Assembly: GCA_013298215.1 (NCBI GenBank)
Contig: JAAFKE010000012.1
Coordinates: 1-64,000 of the forward strand
Source of the DNA: Cytophagales bacterium
GTDB lineage: Bacteria > Bacteroidota > Bacteroidia > Cytophagales > Spirosomataceae
Length of the DNA stretch: 64,000 nt
Direction: 5' to 3'
Part shown: piece by piece, positions 26,725 through 35,895 of the stretch
Numbering within the stretch: position 1 is the stretch's first letter
How the letters are laid out: every line of letters begins with the position of its first letter
Notes under the pieces: generated by a model
What the model was told of the DNA's origin: nothing
The model's input: only the letters and a program-made list of their open reading frames with translations
Database searches by the model: none
Translations under genes and position numbers: made by a program

Positions 26725-27063
26725 TTAGGCGAGTTGCTTGGTTATTTCGTCAAAAACAATGTCGTAGTGCGACGCATCGTACTGGCTCTCACCGTTTTGA
26801 ATAATTAATACCTGCGGCGACTGGTGCTGCACCCCAAAAGTTTCGGCCACTTGGTTAGACACCGCGCGGTGGGCCTTCAAATCTAAATAATACGGTTTCA
26901 ACGCGCCCGCGTCGGCATCGTTCCATTTGCGCTCCAAACGCGCCAGTGCCGTGGTGCTGATACTACACGTGGTGCTGTGCTTGAAGATTAAAACGGGGCG
27001 TTCAAAAGATTCAGCTTTGATTTGCGCCAATTGCGCCTCGGCATTGAGTGGGTTCCAATTCAT
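26725..27063 (-). CDS. ytxJ: bacillithiol system redox-active protein YtxJ
   Basis: 112 residues with a thioredoxin-like fold. The redox motif is TTCSIS near residue 32 (single Cys, monothiol glutaredoxin-like), with FKHS before it and the cis-Pro segment HQSPQVLII near residue 80. Start ATG at 27063 (MNWNPLNAEAQ) gives the family N-terminus; the frame open to 27129 is leader. YtxJ is thought to act on bacillithiolated proteins, so the cell probably makes bacillithiol; the synthesis genes are not in this window. Confidence 0.87.
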   Translation of the reverse strand: MNWNPLNAEAQLAQIKAESFERPVLIFKHSTTCSISTTALARLERKWNDADAGALKPYYLDLKAHRAVSNQVAETFGVQHQSPQVLIIQNGESQYDASHYDIVFDEITKQLA

Positions 27064-27221
27064 GGACAATAGATAAAAAATAATTGAAAATACGAAATTC
27101 GGCACGTGTGCACCAAGGTTGGTCTGCAATGGTTTTTAGCGTTTTGCACCCACCGTACAAACAAGCAAAAAAGTACCAAAAAAGTTTCGGCAAATGCCTG
27201 CGCAACCAACGCCACGCTAAA

Positions 27222-29036
27222 TTATGGGCAGTTGCTGCGCTGGTACCAGACCTCCACACAAAACAGCGCATACAGCAAACGGGCGCGTTTTTCAGGCGAC
27301 TCGCGGGGCTGCCTATCTTGCAAAAGTGCCTCAATTATCCGGGGCTCAATCAGCCGACCGACCAACTTGGGGCAACTGAGGTAGTCGTGCATGATGGGTT
27401 TCAAAGCGCCATTTACCCAGTCTTTGAGCGGTATTTCGAAGCCGCGTTTGGGCTGGTTTACAATTTGCTCGGGTAGGTATTTTTGGGCTATTTTTCGGAG
27501 TAAGTACTTGGTGGTAAGTCCCTTTATTTTGTAGGCATCGGGCAGCGCGGGGGCAAATTCTAACAGCTCTTTGCTCAAAAATGGGCTGCGCGCTTCGAGT
27601 GCGTGGGCCATGGTGGCAATGTCTATTTTGGGCAGCAAATCGTTGGGCAGCAGGTGTTCAAAATCGAGCAGCTGCATCCGCTGAAGCGCAGTTAGGCGCG
27701 TACTCGGGTCGGCGAAATGGTGGTTTGGTGCCAATAAATTTGGCTCAAAAAGGTCGGTGGTGGCGGCGAGGTACTGTGGCAGGCCCGTGGTTTTTAGCAG
27801 TTCGAGCAGCCTGTATCCAAAGTCATACGCGTTGCGTTTGCCGTTGGGCGGTGGCAAGGTGTTTTGCACTTTTTGAGCCACTGCCCTACTCCACGGGGGC
27901 AAGCTCGCAAAATCGATGTGCGCAAAAGGCACGTAGCGGCGGTATCCCGCAAAGAGCTCGTCGGCTCCGTCGCCGTTCAAGACCACCGTCACGTGTTTTT
28001 TGGCTTCTTTGGCCACGTAAAAACTCAAAATGGCCGAGCTGTCAGCAAAAGGTTCGCCGTATTGGCACAAAATATTTTCGAGGTCGTGGCTCAGATTCTC
28101 GAACGAAACCTCAATTTGGGTGTGCCTTGTGCCGTAGCGTTCGGCTACTTGTCGAGCCAGCGGGGCCTCATCAAAAGCCGCGTTGGCGGGCATCGACACG
28201 GTGAAAGTCTGCAACTTAGCTTGCCGCTGGGCAGCCATGGCCGTAACGAGACCGCTGTCTATACCGCCACTCAAAAATACGCCCACCTCGCGGTCGGAGG
28301 CCTGCAAACGCCTGTCCACGGCCGTTTGCAGATACAACTCGGTTTGGGCGCAAGCGTCGGCGAGTGGCATTTGGGTGGGTTGCAAATAAAAGGATTCCGC
28401 GCGCCACCAAAAAGTTTTTTTTACCTCAAAATGTTCATAATCAATAACATAAAACTGGCCTGGCAGTACTTTTTCGACGCGCTGGTAGGGCGAGGTGTGA
28501 CCAGGAAAGTAGCCGAACGCCAAAAACTGCCCCACCGTGCGCTCATCTACCAACAAGCCCAAAGCACCCTGGAGCGCGCCAAGCTCAGAACTAAACGCCA
28601 GCTGCGCCCCGCTTTGGTAAACGTAGAGCGGCTTCACACCAGCACGGTCGCGAGCCAGCAACAACTTGCGGGCGCGGGTGTCGGCAATGGCAAAAGCAAA
28701 CATTCCGTCGAGCTCGTCGAGCATTTGCACGCCCATTTTTTCGTACAAATGCAGGAGCGTCTCGGTGTCGCTTCCCGAGGTACAGGCGAGGTTAAATTTT
28801 TTGCGCAGAGCCAGGTGGTTGTAAATCTCCCCGTTGAAAACAACCACCAAATGCTGGTGCTGCATGGGCTGCGCACCGCCATCTGACAGTTCTTGAACGG
28901 CCAAACGGGTGTGAAACAACTGCACATTTTGCAACTGCCAGCGTCCAGAAGCGTCTGGCCCACGGTGCGCCAACGCATCGAGTACTTTTTGGGGGTTGGC
29001 CACGGACAAATTTATCGTCCCGAATATTCCGCACAT
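27222..29036 (-). CDS. asnB: asparagine synthase (glutamine-hydrolysing)
   Basis: 604 residues. Cys2 of MCGIFG is the Ntn nucleophile of the glutaminase domain (residues 2 to about 200, with RLAVQE and VFNGEIYNH). The synthetase domain has the PP-loop VFLSGGIDSG near residue 247 and GDGADELFAGYRRY near residue 347, all as in active AsnB. It converts Asp, Gln and ATP to Asn, Glu, AMP and PPi in the cytoplasm. The start is fixed by Cys2. A candidate -7 element (TATTTTTG, minus strand 29064-29057) lies 20 bases upstream. This is the more canonical of two AsnB-like genes here. Confidence 0.92.
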   Translation of the reverse strand: MCGIFGTINLSVANPQKVLDALAHRGPDASGRWQLQNVQLFHTRLAVQELSDGGAQPMQHQHLVVVFNGEIYNHLALRKKFNLACTSGSDTETLLHLYEKMGVQMLDELDGMFAFAIADTRARKLLLARDRAGVKPLYVYQSGAQLAFSSELGALQGALGLLVDERTVGQFLAFGYFPGHTSPYQRVEKVLPGQFYVIDYEHFEVKKTFWWRAESFYLQPTQMPLADACAQTELYLQTAVDRRLQASDREVGVFLSGGIDSGLVTAMAAQRQAKLQTFTVSMPANAAFDEAPLARQVAERYGTRHTQIEVSFENLSHDLENILCQYGEPFADSSAILSFYVAKEAKKHVTVVLNGDGADELFAGYRRYVPFAHIDFASLPPWSRAVAQKVQNTLPPPNGKRNAYDFGYRLLELLKTTGLPQYLAATTDLFEPNLLAPNHHFADPSTRLTALQRMQLLDFEHLLPNDLLPKIDIATMAHALEARSPFLSKELLEFAPALPDAYKIKGLTTKYLLRKIAQKYLPEQIVNQPKRGFEIPLKDWVNGALKPIMHDYLSCPKLVGRLIEPRIIEALLQDRQPRESPEKRARLLYALFCVEVWYQRSNCP

Positions 29037-29056
29037 TTGCTTGAGGTATTTTTTCT

Positions 29057-29064
29057 CAAAAATA
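29057..29064 (-). promoter_or_regulatory. candidate -7 element for asnB
   Basis: On the minus strand TATTTTTG fits TAnnTTTG and lies 20 bases before the asnB start. No TTG is found at the right distance, so the call is weak. Confidence 0.35.
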
Positions 29065-29223
29065 GGGTTTATCTTGTCTTTATCGCTACCTAAAACCCCT
29101 ACTTCATTTTAAGTAGCCAAATAATATACAACCAATAAAATGAAACATTTCAGCAATGCCCTTAGAAAGCAGTTAGAATCACAGGTTCGACCGTTCTACA
29201 TTGTTTTGCACTTGAATATAAAA

Positions 29224-29262
29224 AAATCTCCGCCCACCGAGTTGTTCGATGAGCGGAGATTT
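29224..29262 (-). terminator. rho-independent terminator of the reprolysin-like gene
   Basis: On the minus strand AAATCTCCGC and GCGGAGATTT form a perfect 10-bp stem with a 19-base loop, followed by a run of Ts. It lies 37 bases past the stop of the protease gene. Confidence 0.88.
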
Positions 29263-29298
29263 TAGGCAATTAATTATTCATTTCACACAAGCAGTATT

Positions 29299-32200
29299 TT
29301 ATGGGCAACCGCCAATCTTGGCCAAGAAAAAGCCCGAAGCAGTAGCCGTTATAACAGTATTTGGTTCGAGAAGTACGTAGGTTTTGGCATCGAGGGTAGT
29401 CTGAGCCGATGCCATATTAGAAGCATTGGTTTTGGTATTTATCCAGGTGCCCGTTTGAGTTACTCCTCCCGCAATTGATGCTGTGTAGGTTTGGTTGGCG
29501 GCGCAGTTGCTCACCACCACCTGAATAAGAGCGCGTGGTCCCACGCAGGTGCTTACAGTCTGCGAAACGTAGTGCGTCGATACTGGGTTTCCTAACACGG
29601 CCGTCGAAGGTGTTGGCGCGGTAGCGCTACCCACGCCTCCCGTTGGAGTAGTGTACCAGAGCAATCCAGTCCCCGTGGCTGTGAGCGGACTTGCCGCCGC
29701 ATTTTGAGCATAGTTTACGGGACTCACCACCGTTGGGGCGGCTGGAGTAGGCGTTACATTCACGGCGATGGTAGCACGCGGGCTCTCGCAACCGCCAACC
29801 GTTTGCGACACGTAATGCAGCGCAGCAGGCGAGCCCGCCGTGGCCGTTGCTGGCGTAGGAGCAGTGACACTGCCAACGCCTCCGCTCGAAACAGTGTACC
29901 ATTTCAAAGCTGCCCCCGTTGCCGTCAAGGCGACGGCAACGGCATTTTGGCAATATACCACTGGGGTGGTTACTGTTGGGGAGGCGGTTGGGTTGGCAGT
30001 TGTCATCACGACAATGGTAGCGCGGGGGCTTTCGCAGCCGCTCACTGTTTGCGACACGTAAAAATTGGTCGTTCCAAGGTTGGTGGTCTCGGGTGTGGGC
30101 GCGGTGGCACTGCCCACGCCTCCCAACGGCACAGCGTACCATGTTAGGGCAGTACCCGTGGCAGTGAGAGCTGTTGCGGTAGTATTGATGCAATAACTAA
30201 CGGTAGGTGCGACGGTGGGCGCAGCTGGTGGCGACGGACAGGTTACGTTCACCGTCACGGTATTGTCGCTAAATTTGCCACAGGCAGTGGTATTTAAAAA
30301 AGTGCTTTGCAGGGCAGCAAAAGAGCCACCCACAAAACTGCTTAAATTAATACTGGACGCAAACAATAGCCCATATACATCGTACCTACCCGCTGGAAAA
30401 GCGCCCGCGTTCGATAAATTAGCAGTCGCACTTATTGTTTTCACCAACCCCGTTGCCGCATCTACTACCACGTAATTATAACTAAAACCCGCTGGTAGGG
30501 CAGCCGCATTGAATAAATTGCCTGGGCCAGTGTACGAAATATTGTAGTTTGGGTTGTTGCCACTAAACGAATACTCCCAAACCACGAGCGTGTAGCTTGT
30601 TCCCGCATTTAAAGTGACCGCCGCGCTCCCCATACTAAAACTGTATGACCCTCCACCAACTGACGTGGCAGTGATGTTGGATGCCAGCCAGTTTGTGCAG
30701 TGCGCGCCTCCGCTACTGTTGTAGCTGGGCGAATAAATTGTGTACGCATTTGCGCCGTTGAAGGTATATGACCCAGTAGTGAGAACGGTAAAAGTAATGG
30801 CCTGAAATTTGTAATTGCCAAAAGACCCTAAACAACCACCCGTATTGAGTTTTACGGACATACCCGATGTAGTTGCACCCGATGGTATCGAGCCAATGAG
30901 TGGGCTGTTGAGGGTTGAGCCATAGCTGGGTGTGAGGCTCAAATTGAGCGTCGATGCCCCCACATTGGCCGTTACCGACGCTGCGGGAGCGATCACCGAA
31001 CTAACCGCCACGCACGTATTTGTGACCGTGAAGTTGGCATTGTTTATATCAAAAAATACATTGCCAACCGACTCAATCTTCAACCTTCCGAGAGACGTTG
31101 CCAAATTGGGAACAACGAGTGTTTCGGTGCCGTCGTTGGCGGTGCTACTGGCCAGCACGTGTGGAAAACTCAACCCACCATCAGCAGAAAACAATATTTT
31201 GACATTGGCGCAGTTTACGGGAGCCACATTTGTGCCATTGACCGACCACGTGACCACAAACGTGTTGGTGCCATTGGCCACCAAGGCAGGCGGCGCGGCG
31301 TTTTGCGAAGTCACCAAAAACGGACCCGAGGCATCGACAGTCAGGCGGGTTTCGTCCGAATCTACCCCGCCCCCGCCCGCACGGTTGTCGCGAACGGTAA
31401 ACCTAAATTTCATTGTTCTGGCCGCCTGGGGCAGCTCTTCGCCCTCGCTGTCGGCGGGGTTTACTGAGGTGGCAGGATTACTGGCATCGGCCAATATCAG
31501 GTTCCAGGCAGGGAACGTTCGCACTGGTGTGGTTTGCAAACGGCTCCTAAAAAGAGGGGCAGATGCCGTACTGTTCACAGCCGAATAGCCACCAGTACCC
31601 AAAACACCCGTTCCAAAAGCTCCTTTATCGTTGGCCGTTGCCACGTCGTACTGCTCCCAGGCGTAGGTCATGGCATCGTTGTTGAGGTCGGCGGCGGTAC
31701 CCGTCAGCGTAAAAGCCGTTCCCTTCGGAATCGTAAAATCTGCGCCCGCACTGGCCACGGGCGGGGTGTTTCCGGTGGCCGTGAGTGTGCCACAACCCGC
31801 CGTTCCTACCGACCTGAAACCGTTGCTGTTTATGATACTCTCCAAACTTTTGGTGTGAAAGTAATTCTCTGAGTTGGGCGCTGTTAGCACATAATTAGTC
31901 GGAAACGAACAATTGCCACCGTAGCCCATCAACGTACTGCCACTCCCAGGTTCAATGGCACTGGTACTACTCCAGCCACCTGTACAAAAAGTAGTACTTG
32001 TTGAACTTCCTCCAACGGCGTTGTAGGTGTGCCATGCCTCAAACTGATGCCCCACCTCGTGCACAAACAAATTAACCACCGCACCCAGTACCGCCGACGT
32101 TACCATTTCGGTCCATCCCCGCGCTTTGGACGAATTAACGCACGGATTTGGCCCAGCCGTTCCTTGAATGTACCCGCCCGTAATAACGTGGAAAGTATGC

Positions 32201-33060
32201 CCTACGTCGTAGTTAGCATACGGCAAAGTTGCGTTGGTGTTTAGGGTATTAAAGCCAACCTGTGATTCGTTCGCATCAGCAAAGTCTGGATCAGGTGCAA
32301 AAGGGTCAGTTGCGGCGTTCGAGAATACGATTGTGCCCCCCGTGGTGGCGGCCGTTAAAGTAAAACGCACGGCTACCTCCGACTCGTAAATAAGGTTAGT
32401 GGCATTGATAATATTCTGAATTTGAGCAATGGCCCCTGCCGAACCCCCAAAACCAGCAGTAAACTCGCCCGTGGCGGCGGCGGCAAGCCTAAACGTGCGC
32501 AACTGCGAGCCATTATTGAACGGATTTGCGCCCAACAACCGACCATTTCGGGGCGTTTGTCCGAACGCCGCCGCGCCACCTTCCTTGCAGTTAAAACTCG
32601 GCGACTCGGCCATGTTGTAGAAACGATACTGGCTGGGCTGGTCTTTAATGGGTTCGATAATATAATAGCCAAGCGGCATTTTGACGATTCCATTCAGGCC
32701 GTTTACACCCACCGAAAACCGCGCCGATACCTCTCTACGGGTGGTGCTGACCCCATAATACGTTTTGGCCAAAAAATTATTTGTGCCTAACGCCTGATCT
32801 ACCACCGGCGACTCAACGATCTTAAAATCCTCGAAACGCCCACCTGGCACTGGCAAACTAACTGTTGGCAAGTCGGTCTGGGTAAAAATAGACGCTTTGT
32901 CGCCAGATTCTAAGGGCGCACTTCCCAGCGATTTTTGCATTGCGGGTAGGTCTATCGTGATCGTTTGACCTAATTCGGTAGAGGCGATGTTTTGGGAAAC
33001 CCCCAAAAATTGAACTAAACTGGCGAGCACAATGCCAACTGACAGGAAGATATTTTTCAT
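29299..33060 (-). CDS. secreted reprolysin-like metalloprotease with Ig-like repeats
   Basis: 1,253 residues using ATG at 33060 (MKNIFLSVGIVLASLV, a signal peptide); the frame open to 33120 is leader. The zinc motif HEVGHQFEAWH, in the reprolysin/pappalysin HExxHxxGxxH style, lies near residue 335 within a catalytic domain of about residues 185-420. Beta-rich domains follow, then three near-identical Ig-like repeats of about 85 residues (each with ALTATG..L.WY and HYVSQTV..C..PRA), and a C-terminal beta-solenoid-like end (TGTWINTKT... IGGC). It is probably exported and attached by type IX secretion or a similar route. It stands alone with its own terminator. Substrate is unknown. Confidence 0.85.
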   Translation of the reverse strand: MKNIFLSVGIVLASLVQFLGVSQNIASTELGQTITIDLPAMQKSLGSAPLESGDKASIFTQTDLPTVSLPVPGGRFEDFKIVESPVVDQALGTNNFLAKTYYGVSTTRREVSARFSVGVNGLNGIVKMPLGYYIIEPIKDQPSQYRFYNMAESPSFNCKEGGAAAFGQTPRNGRLLGANPFNNGSQLRTFRLAAAATGEFTAGFGGSAGAIAQIQNIINATNLIYESEVAVRFTLTAATTGGTIVFSNAATDPFAPDPDFADANESQVGFNTLNTNATLPYANYDVGHTFHVITGGYIQGTAGPNPCVNSSKARGWTEMVTSAVLGAVVNLFVHEVGHQFEAWHTYNAVGGSSTSTTFCTGGWSSTSAIEPGSGSTLMGYGGNCSFPTNYVLTAPNSENYFHTKSLESIINSNGFRSVGTAGCGTLTATGNTPPVASAGADFTIPKGTAFTLTGTAADLNNDAMTYAWEQYDVATANDKGAFGTGVLGTGGYSAVNSTASAPLFRSRLQTTPVRTFPAWNLILADASNPATSVNPADSEGEELPQAARTMKFRFTVRDNRAGGGGVDSDETRLTVDASGPFLVTSQNAAPPALVANGTNTFVVTWSVNGTNVAPVNCANVKILFSADGGLSFPHVLASSTANDGTETLVVPNLATSLGRLKIESVGNVFFDINNANFTVTNTCVAVSSVIAPAASVTANVGASTLNLSLTPSYGSTLNSPLIGSIPSGATTSGMSVKLNTGGCLGSFGNYKFQAITFTVLTTGSYTFNGANAYTIYSPSYNSSGGAHCTNWLASNITATSVGGGSYSFSMGSAAVTLNAGTSYTLVVWEYSFSGNNPNYNISYTGPGNLFNAAALPAGFSYNYVVVDAATGLVKTISATANLSNAGAFPAGRYDVYGLLFASSINLSSFVGGSFAALQSTFLNTTACGKFSDNTVTVNVTCPSPPAAPTVAPTVSYCINTTATALTATGTALTWYAVPLGGVGSATAPTPETTNLGTTNFYVSQTVSGCESPRATIVVMTTANPTASPTVTTPVVYCQNAVAVALTATGAALKWYTVSSGGVGSVTAPTPATATAGSPAALHYVSQTVGGCESPRATIAVNVTPTPAAPTVVSPVNYAQNAAASPLTATGTGLLWYTTPTGGVGSATAPTPSTAVLGNPVSTHYVSQTVSTCVGPRALIQVVVSNCAANQTYTASIAGGVTQTGTWINTKTNASNMASAQTTLDAKTYVLLEPNTVITATASGFFLAKIGGCP

Positions 33061-33098
33061 ATTACGGGTATAGAAAATGAGTACATAGATTGCCAGTA

Positions 33099-33106
33099 CA
33101 AACGTA
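33099..33106 (-). promoter_or_regulatory. candidate -7 element for the protease gene
   Basis: Minus-strand TACGTTTG fits TAnnTTTG, 38 bases before the chosen start. A TTG exists upstream but at 11 bases instead of 19-21, so only the -7 part is supported. Confidence 0.35.
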
Positions 33107-33271
33107 CTAAAAACTACCAATAAATGTTTACTTCGTGCCCAAATATTGAGACTTTTCTTTTCAAGCGGATAATTAATTCATATAGAAATATTTTATGTTA
33201 GGAATTAATGTAAATATCTGATTAACAAAAGGTAAGCATCAGTAGCTTTTTCCAGTTAATAGTAACGAAAA

Positions 33272-34363
33272 TTAATTCATTATGTACGTACCCTCAATGG
33301 GGTTATGGTCCGAAAAAACAACGTTTCGGTAGGTTTTTAGCTCGACGGCCTCGAATTTTTGGGGGTCATAAAACTGGTTGTCGATCCTAATAAACCTGGG
33401 AGCTTTGTTGTAAGTAAAGCCAAAGCCCACGCCCGCGTTCTCAAAAGTGTTGTTGAGGTATCGGCCAACCCGCCCGTAGGCCAAGCCGTAGGGAATTTCG
33501 TTGAAGTCTCCGCACAAAATAATGGGGTAGGGGCTTTTTTTGATCCATTCTTCCATTATCTCAACGTGGTTGGCGCGTTTTTCAAAGCCCGATTTTAGTA
33601 TCTTCAACGCACTTTTTGTTTCAGCTTTGGCAACTTGGTATTCTTTTTCTTTCAGAACCTTGTTGATCCGCAGCGCCATTGAGCGCAGGTGCACGTTGAT
33701 GATCCTGACGGTGTCTTTTCCAATTTTAATATCGGCGCGGAGCAGGCCGTTGAGACCCGCAAAAACCACCTCCTCGCGTGCCACAATGGGGTATTTTGAA
33801 AATATTGCCAGCCCGAAAAAATTCTCCTCGTTTTGGGCCGCCAGTGGGTGCAACGCCGCCATGTAGCGGTATCCCTGCGCCTTTATCTGTTGCGTAGTAT
33901 TAAAATTGGGGCGCGAGTCTAAGTTATAAAACTCCTGAAAGCACTTTACGTCGGCGTCGTTGTTTTTGGCCCAGCTCACCATGTCCAAAGCACTTTGGGG
34001 GTTTATATTGTCCAAATACCCCTGCACATCGAACGACATAACATTGTAACTCAGCACCCGCAATGTTTTTTGTTGCTCGGATGCTTGCCGTGCTTTGGGT
34101 GTTCTATCAAACTGGTAAGTACGCCCAAAAAGAGGGAAGCCCACTGCCAAAATCAGCACCGATAGCAACGCCCGGGGTGGTTGCACCAAAAGCCAGTACA
34201 ACACAAAAAGCGCATTGATGGCCCAAACCACTTGCAGCGACATCATCATGAAACCCGCCAGCCAGTGCGTTGCCCAGGTAGAGTACACCAAACAATACAC
34301 CACGATGCAATAAACGAAGAGTAGTTTGTTCAACAACCAAAACACAGAACGGAATAAGGACAT
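33272..34363 (-). CDS. endonuclease/exonuclease/phosphatase family protein with membrane anchor
   Basis: 363 residues. Two or three hydrophobic helices (about residues 5-75) are followed by the EEP domain: LSYNVMSFD near residue 99 (metal Asn), CFQEFYN near 140 (metal Glu), RIINVHLRSM near 219, LCGDFNEIPYG near 283 (catalytic Asp and Asn) and VFSDHNPIEG at the end (catalytic Asp-His). All catalytic positions are present. Targets in this family include DNA, RNA, inositol phosphates and sphingomyelin; the membrane anchor favours a lipid or surface substrate, but this is inference. It is divergent from nhaD. Confidence 0.85.
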   Translation of the reverse strand: MSLFRSVFWLLNKLLFVYCIVVYCLVYSTWATHWLAGFMMMSLQVVWAINALFVLYWLLVQPPRALLSVLILAVGFPLFGRTYQFDRTPKARQASEQQKTLRVLSYNVMSFDVQGYLDNINPQSALDMVSWAKNNDADVKCFQEFYNLDSRPNFNTTQQIKAQGYRYMAALHPLAAQNEENFFGLAIFSKYPIVAREEVVFAGLNGLLRADIKIGKDTVRIINVHLRSMALRINKVLKEKEYQVAKAETKSALKILKSGFEKRANHVEIMEEWIKKSPYPIILCGDFNEIPYGLAYGRVGRYLNNTFENAGVGFGFTYNKAPRFIRIDNQFYDPQKFEAVELKTYRNVVFSDHNPIEGTYIMN

Positions 34364-34423
34364 AAACAGATTTTATTTGCAGGGATTTTAGCCGTTATTT
34401 GACCCGAAATATACGGACAAAAT

Positions 34424-35695
34424 ATGTTAGTGGGCATTATTGTTATTTTTATAATCGGTTACTTGGGCATTGCCTTCGAGCACCTCATTCGCATTGATAA
34501 AACCGCCATTGCGCTCCTAACGGGGGTTTTGTGCTGGGCTTGCTACGCGCTCAATACCGACGCGGCGGTGTTTTTGCCCGAGCTGTCGCACCACCTGGCG
34601 GGGGTTGCCGAGATCCTATTTTTTTTACTCGGGGCCATGGTTGTTGTAGAACTAATGGACGCGCATGGTAGTTTCGACCTCGTCACCGACCGCATTAGTA
34701 CCCGTGATCCTCGGGCCTTGCTATGGATTATTTCTATTTTGGCGTTTTTTCTATCTGCCCTGCTCGACAACCTCACGACGGCTATTGTGATGGTGTCGTT
34801 GCTCCGAAAATTAGTGTCCGATCTGGGCGTTCGGCGGCTGATGGTGGGCGTGATCGTGATTGCTGCAAATGCGGGCGGGGCCTGGTCTCCGATCGGCGAC
34901 GTAACCACCACCATGCTCTGGATCGGCGGGCAGATTACGGCGGAAAACATCATCAAAACACTCTTTTTGCCGAGTTTGGTTTGCGCGGCGGTTCCCGTTT
35001 TGTGCCTTTCTTTGAGCAAAACCCTCCGCAACGCCCCCACTGCCGCCATGCCAGTTGCCGAAATCATAAGCCCCCGCGACCACCTGGAGCGGCGCATTAT
35101 GATGGCCGTGGGTTTGAGCGGCCTGATCTTTGTGCCTGTTTTTAAGGCAGTTACCAAACTACCGCCGTACATGGGAATGATCTTGGTGCTCGGTGTTATT
35201 TGGGTGGTTTCGGAGGTGCTTCACCGCAAAAAAGACCACGACGACCGCCTGCCCCTAACGGCCTCTTACGCCCTGAGCCGAATAGACTCGCCGAGTATCT
35301 TGTTTTTTTTGGGTATTCTCCTGGCGGTGGGTAGCTTGGAGGTCACGCATTTGCTGCCCAACTTGGCCCGCTGGCTCGACCAATCGGTTGGCAACCAAAG
35401 TTTAATCGTACTGCTGATCGGATTGTCGTCGGCGGTTTTAGACAACGTACCGCTGGTAGCTGCCACCATGGGAATGTACGAACTGGGCACCTACCCAACC
35501 GACGATTTTTTGTGGGAGTTTGTGGCCTACTGTTCGGGCACGGGCGGCAGTATTCTTATTATTGGTTCGGCGGCGGGAGTGGCCGTGATGGGCATGGAGC
35601 GCATCGACTTTGTGTGGTACGTAAAAAAAATTAGCTCACTGGCGCTTCTTGGGTACTTGGCGGGGGCGGGAGTGTATTTGTTAGTGCGGGGCTGA
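34424..35695 (+). CDS. nhaD: NhaD-type Na+/H+ antiporter
   Basis: 423 residues with about twelve membrane helices of the ion-transporter superfamily. Diagnostic stretches are DNLTTAIVMVSLLRKLV near residue 106, NAGGAWSPIGDVTTTMLW near residue 142 and AVLDNVPLVAATMGM near residue 340, which carry the conserved Asp/Asn and Ser/Thr residues of NhaD. It expels sodium in exchange for protons. It is monocistronic; the 35696-35895 stretch to recN holds a short duplicated string (TTTGATTTGG twice) and no gene. Confidence 0.9.
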   Translation: MLVGIIVIFIIGYLGIAFEHLIRIDKTAIALLTGVLCWACYALNTDAAVFLPELSHHLAGVAEILFFLLGAMVVVELMDAHGSFDLVTDRISTRDPRALLWIISILAFFLSALLDNLTTAIVMVSLLRKLVSDLGVRRLMVGVIVIAANAGGAWSPIGDVTTTMLWIGGQITAENIIKTLFLPSLVCAAVPVLCLSLSKTLRNAPTAAMPVAEIISPRDHLERRIMMAVGLSGLIFVPVFKAVTKLPPYMGMILVLGVIWVVSEVLHRKKDHDDRLPLTASYALSRIDSPSILFFLGILLAVGSLEVTHLLPNLARWLDQSVGNQSLIVLLIGLSSAVLDNVPLVAATMGMYELGTYPTDDFLWEFVAYCSGTGGSILIIGSAAGVAVMGMERIDFVWYVKKISSLALLGYLAGAGVYLLVRG

Positions 35696-35895
35696 GGCCA
35701 ACACCTATACGAACCGACATTTTTCACAGCTAATAAAAGGCTGAAAAAGCTATCTTGCCGAGGGATTCTTGGCCTGTTTTCTAATTTGATTTGGAATAGT
35801 GGCGCCGTTTTCTTTTAATTTTTGTTTGTTCCAGTCAAATAACGGTCTGGTTGCCAGGCGGGCGGGTTTAAAAACTCAGAATAGTTTGATTTGGC

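Noticed and set aside
27084-27476. 130-codon plus-strand frame between ytxJ and asnB
   Set aside because: It runs over the 3' end of asnB in antisense and has no protein-like pattern in the intergenic part.
29627-30193. Regular repeats in the protease gene resembling a CRISPR or tandem repeat array
   Set aside because: The period of about 85 codons is in frame with the Ig-like protein repeats, and there are no short identical repeats with unique spacers.
33121-33271. Possible further copy of the dispersed repeat (AATAGTAACGAAAATTAATTC)
   Set aside because: Only a short block is shared and the order of blocks is not kept.
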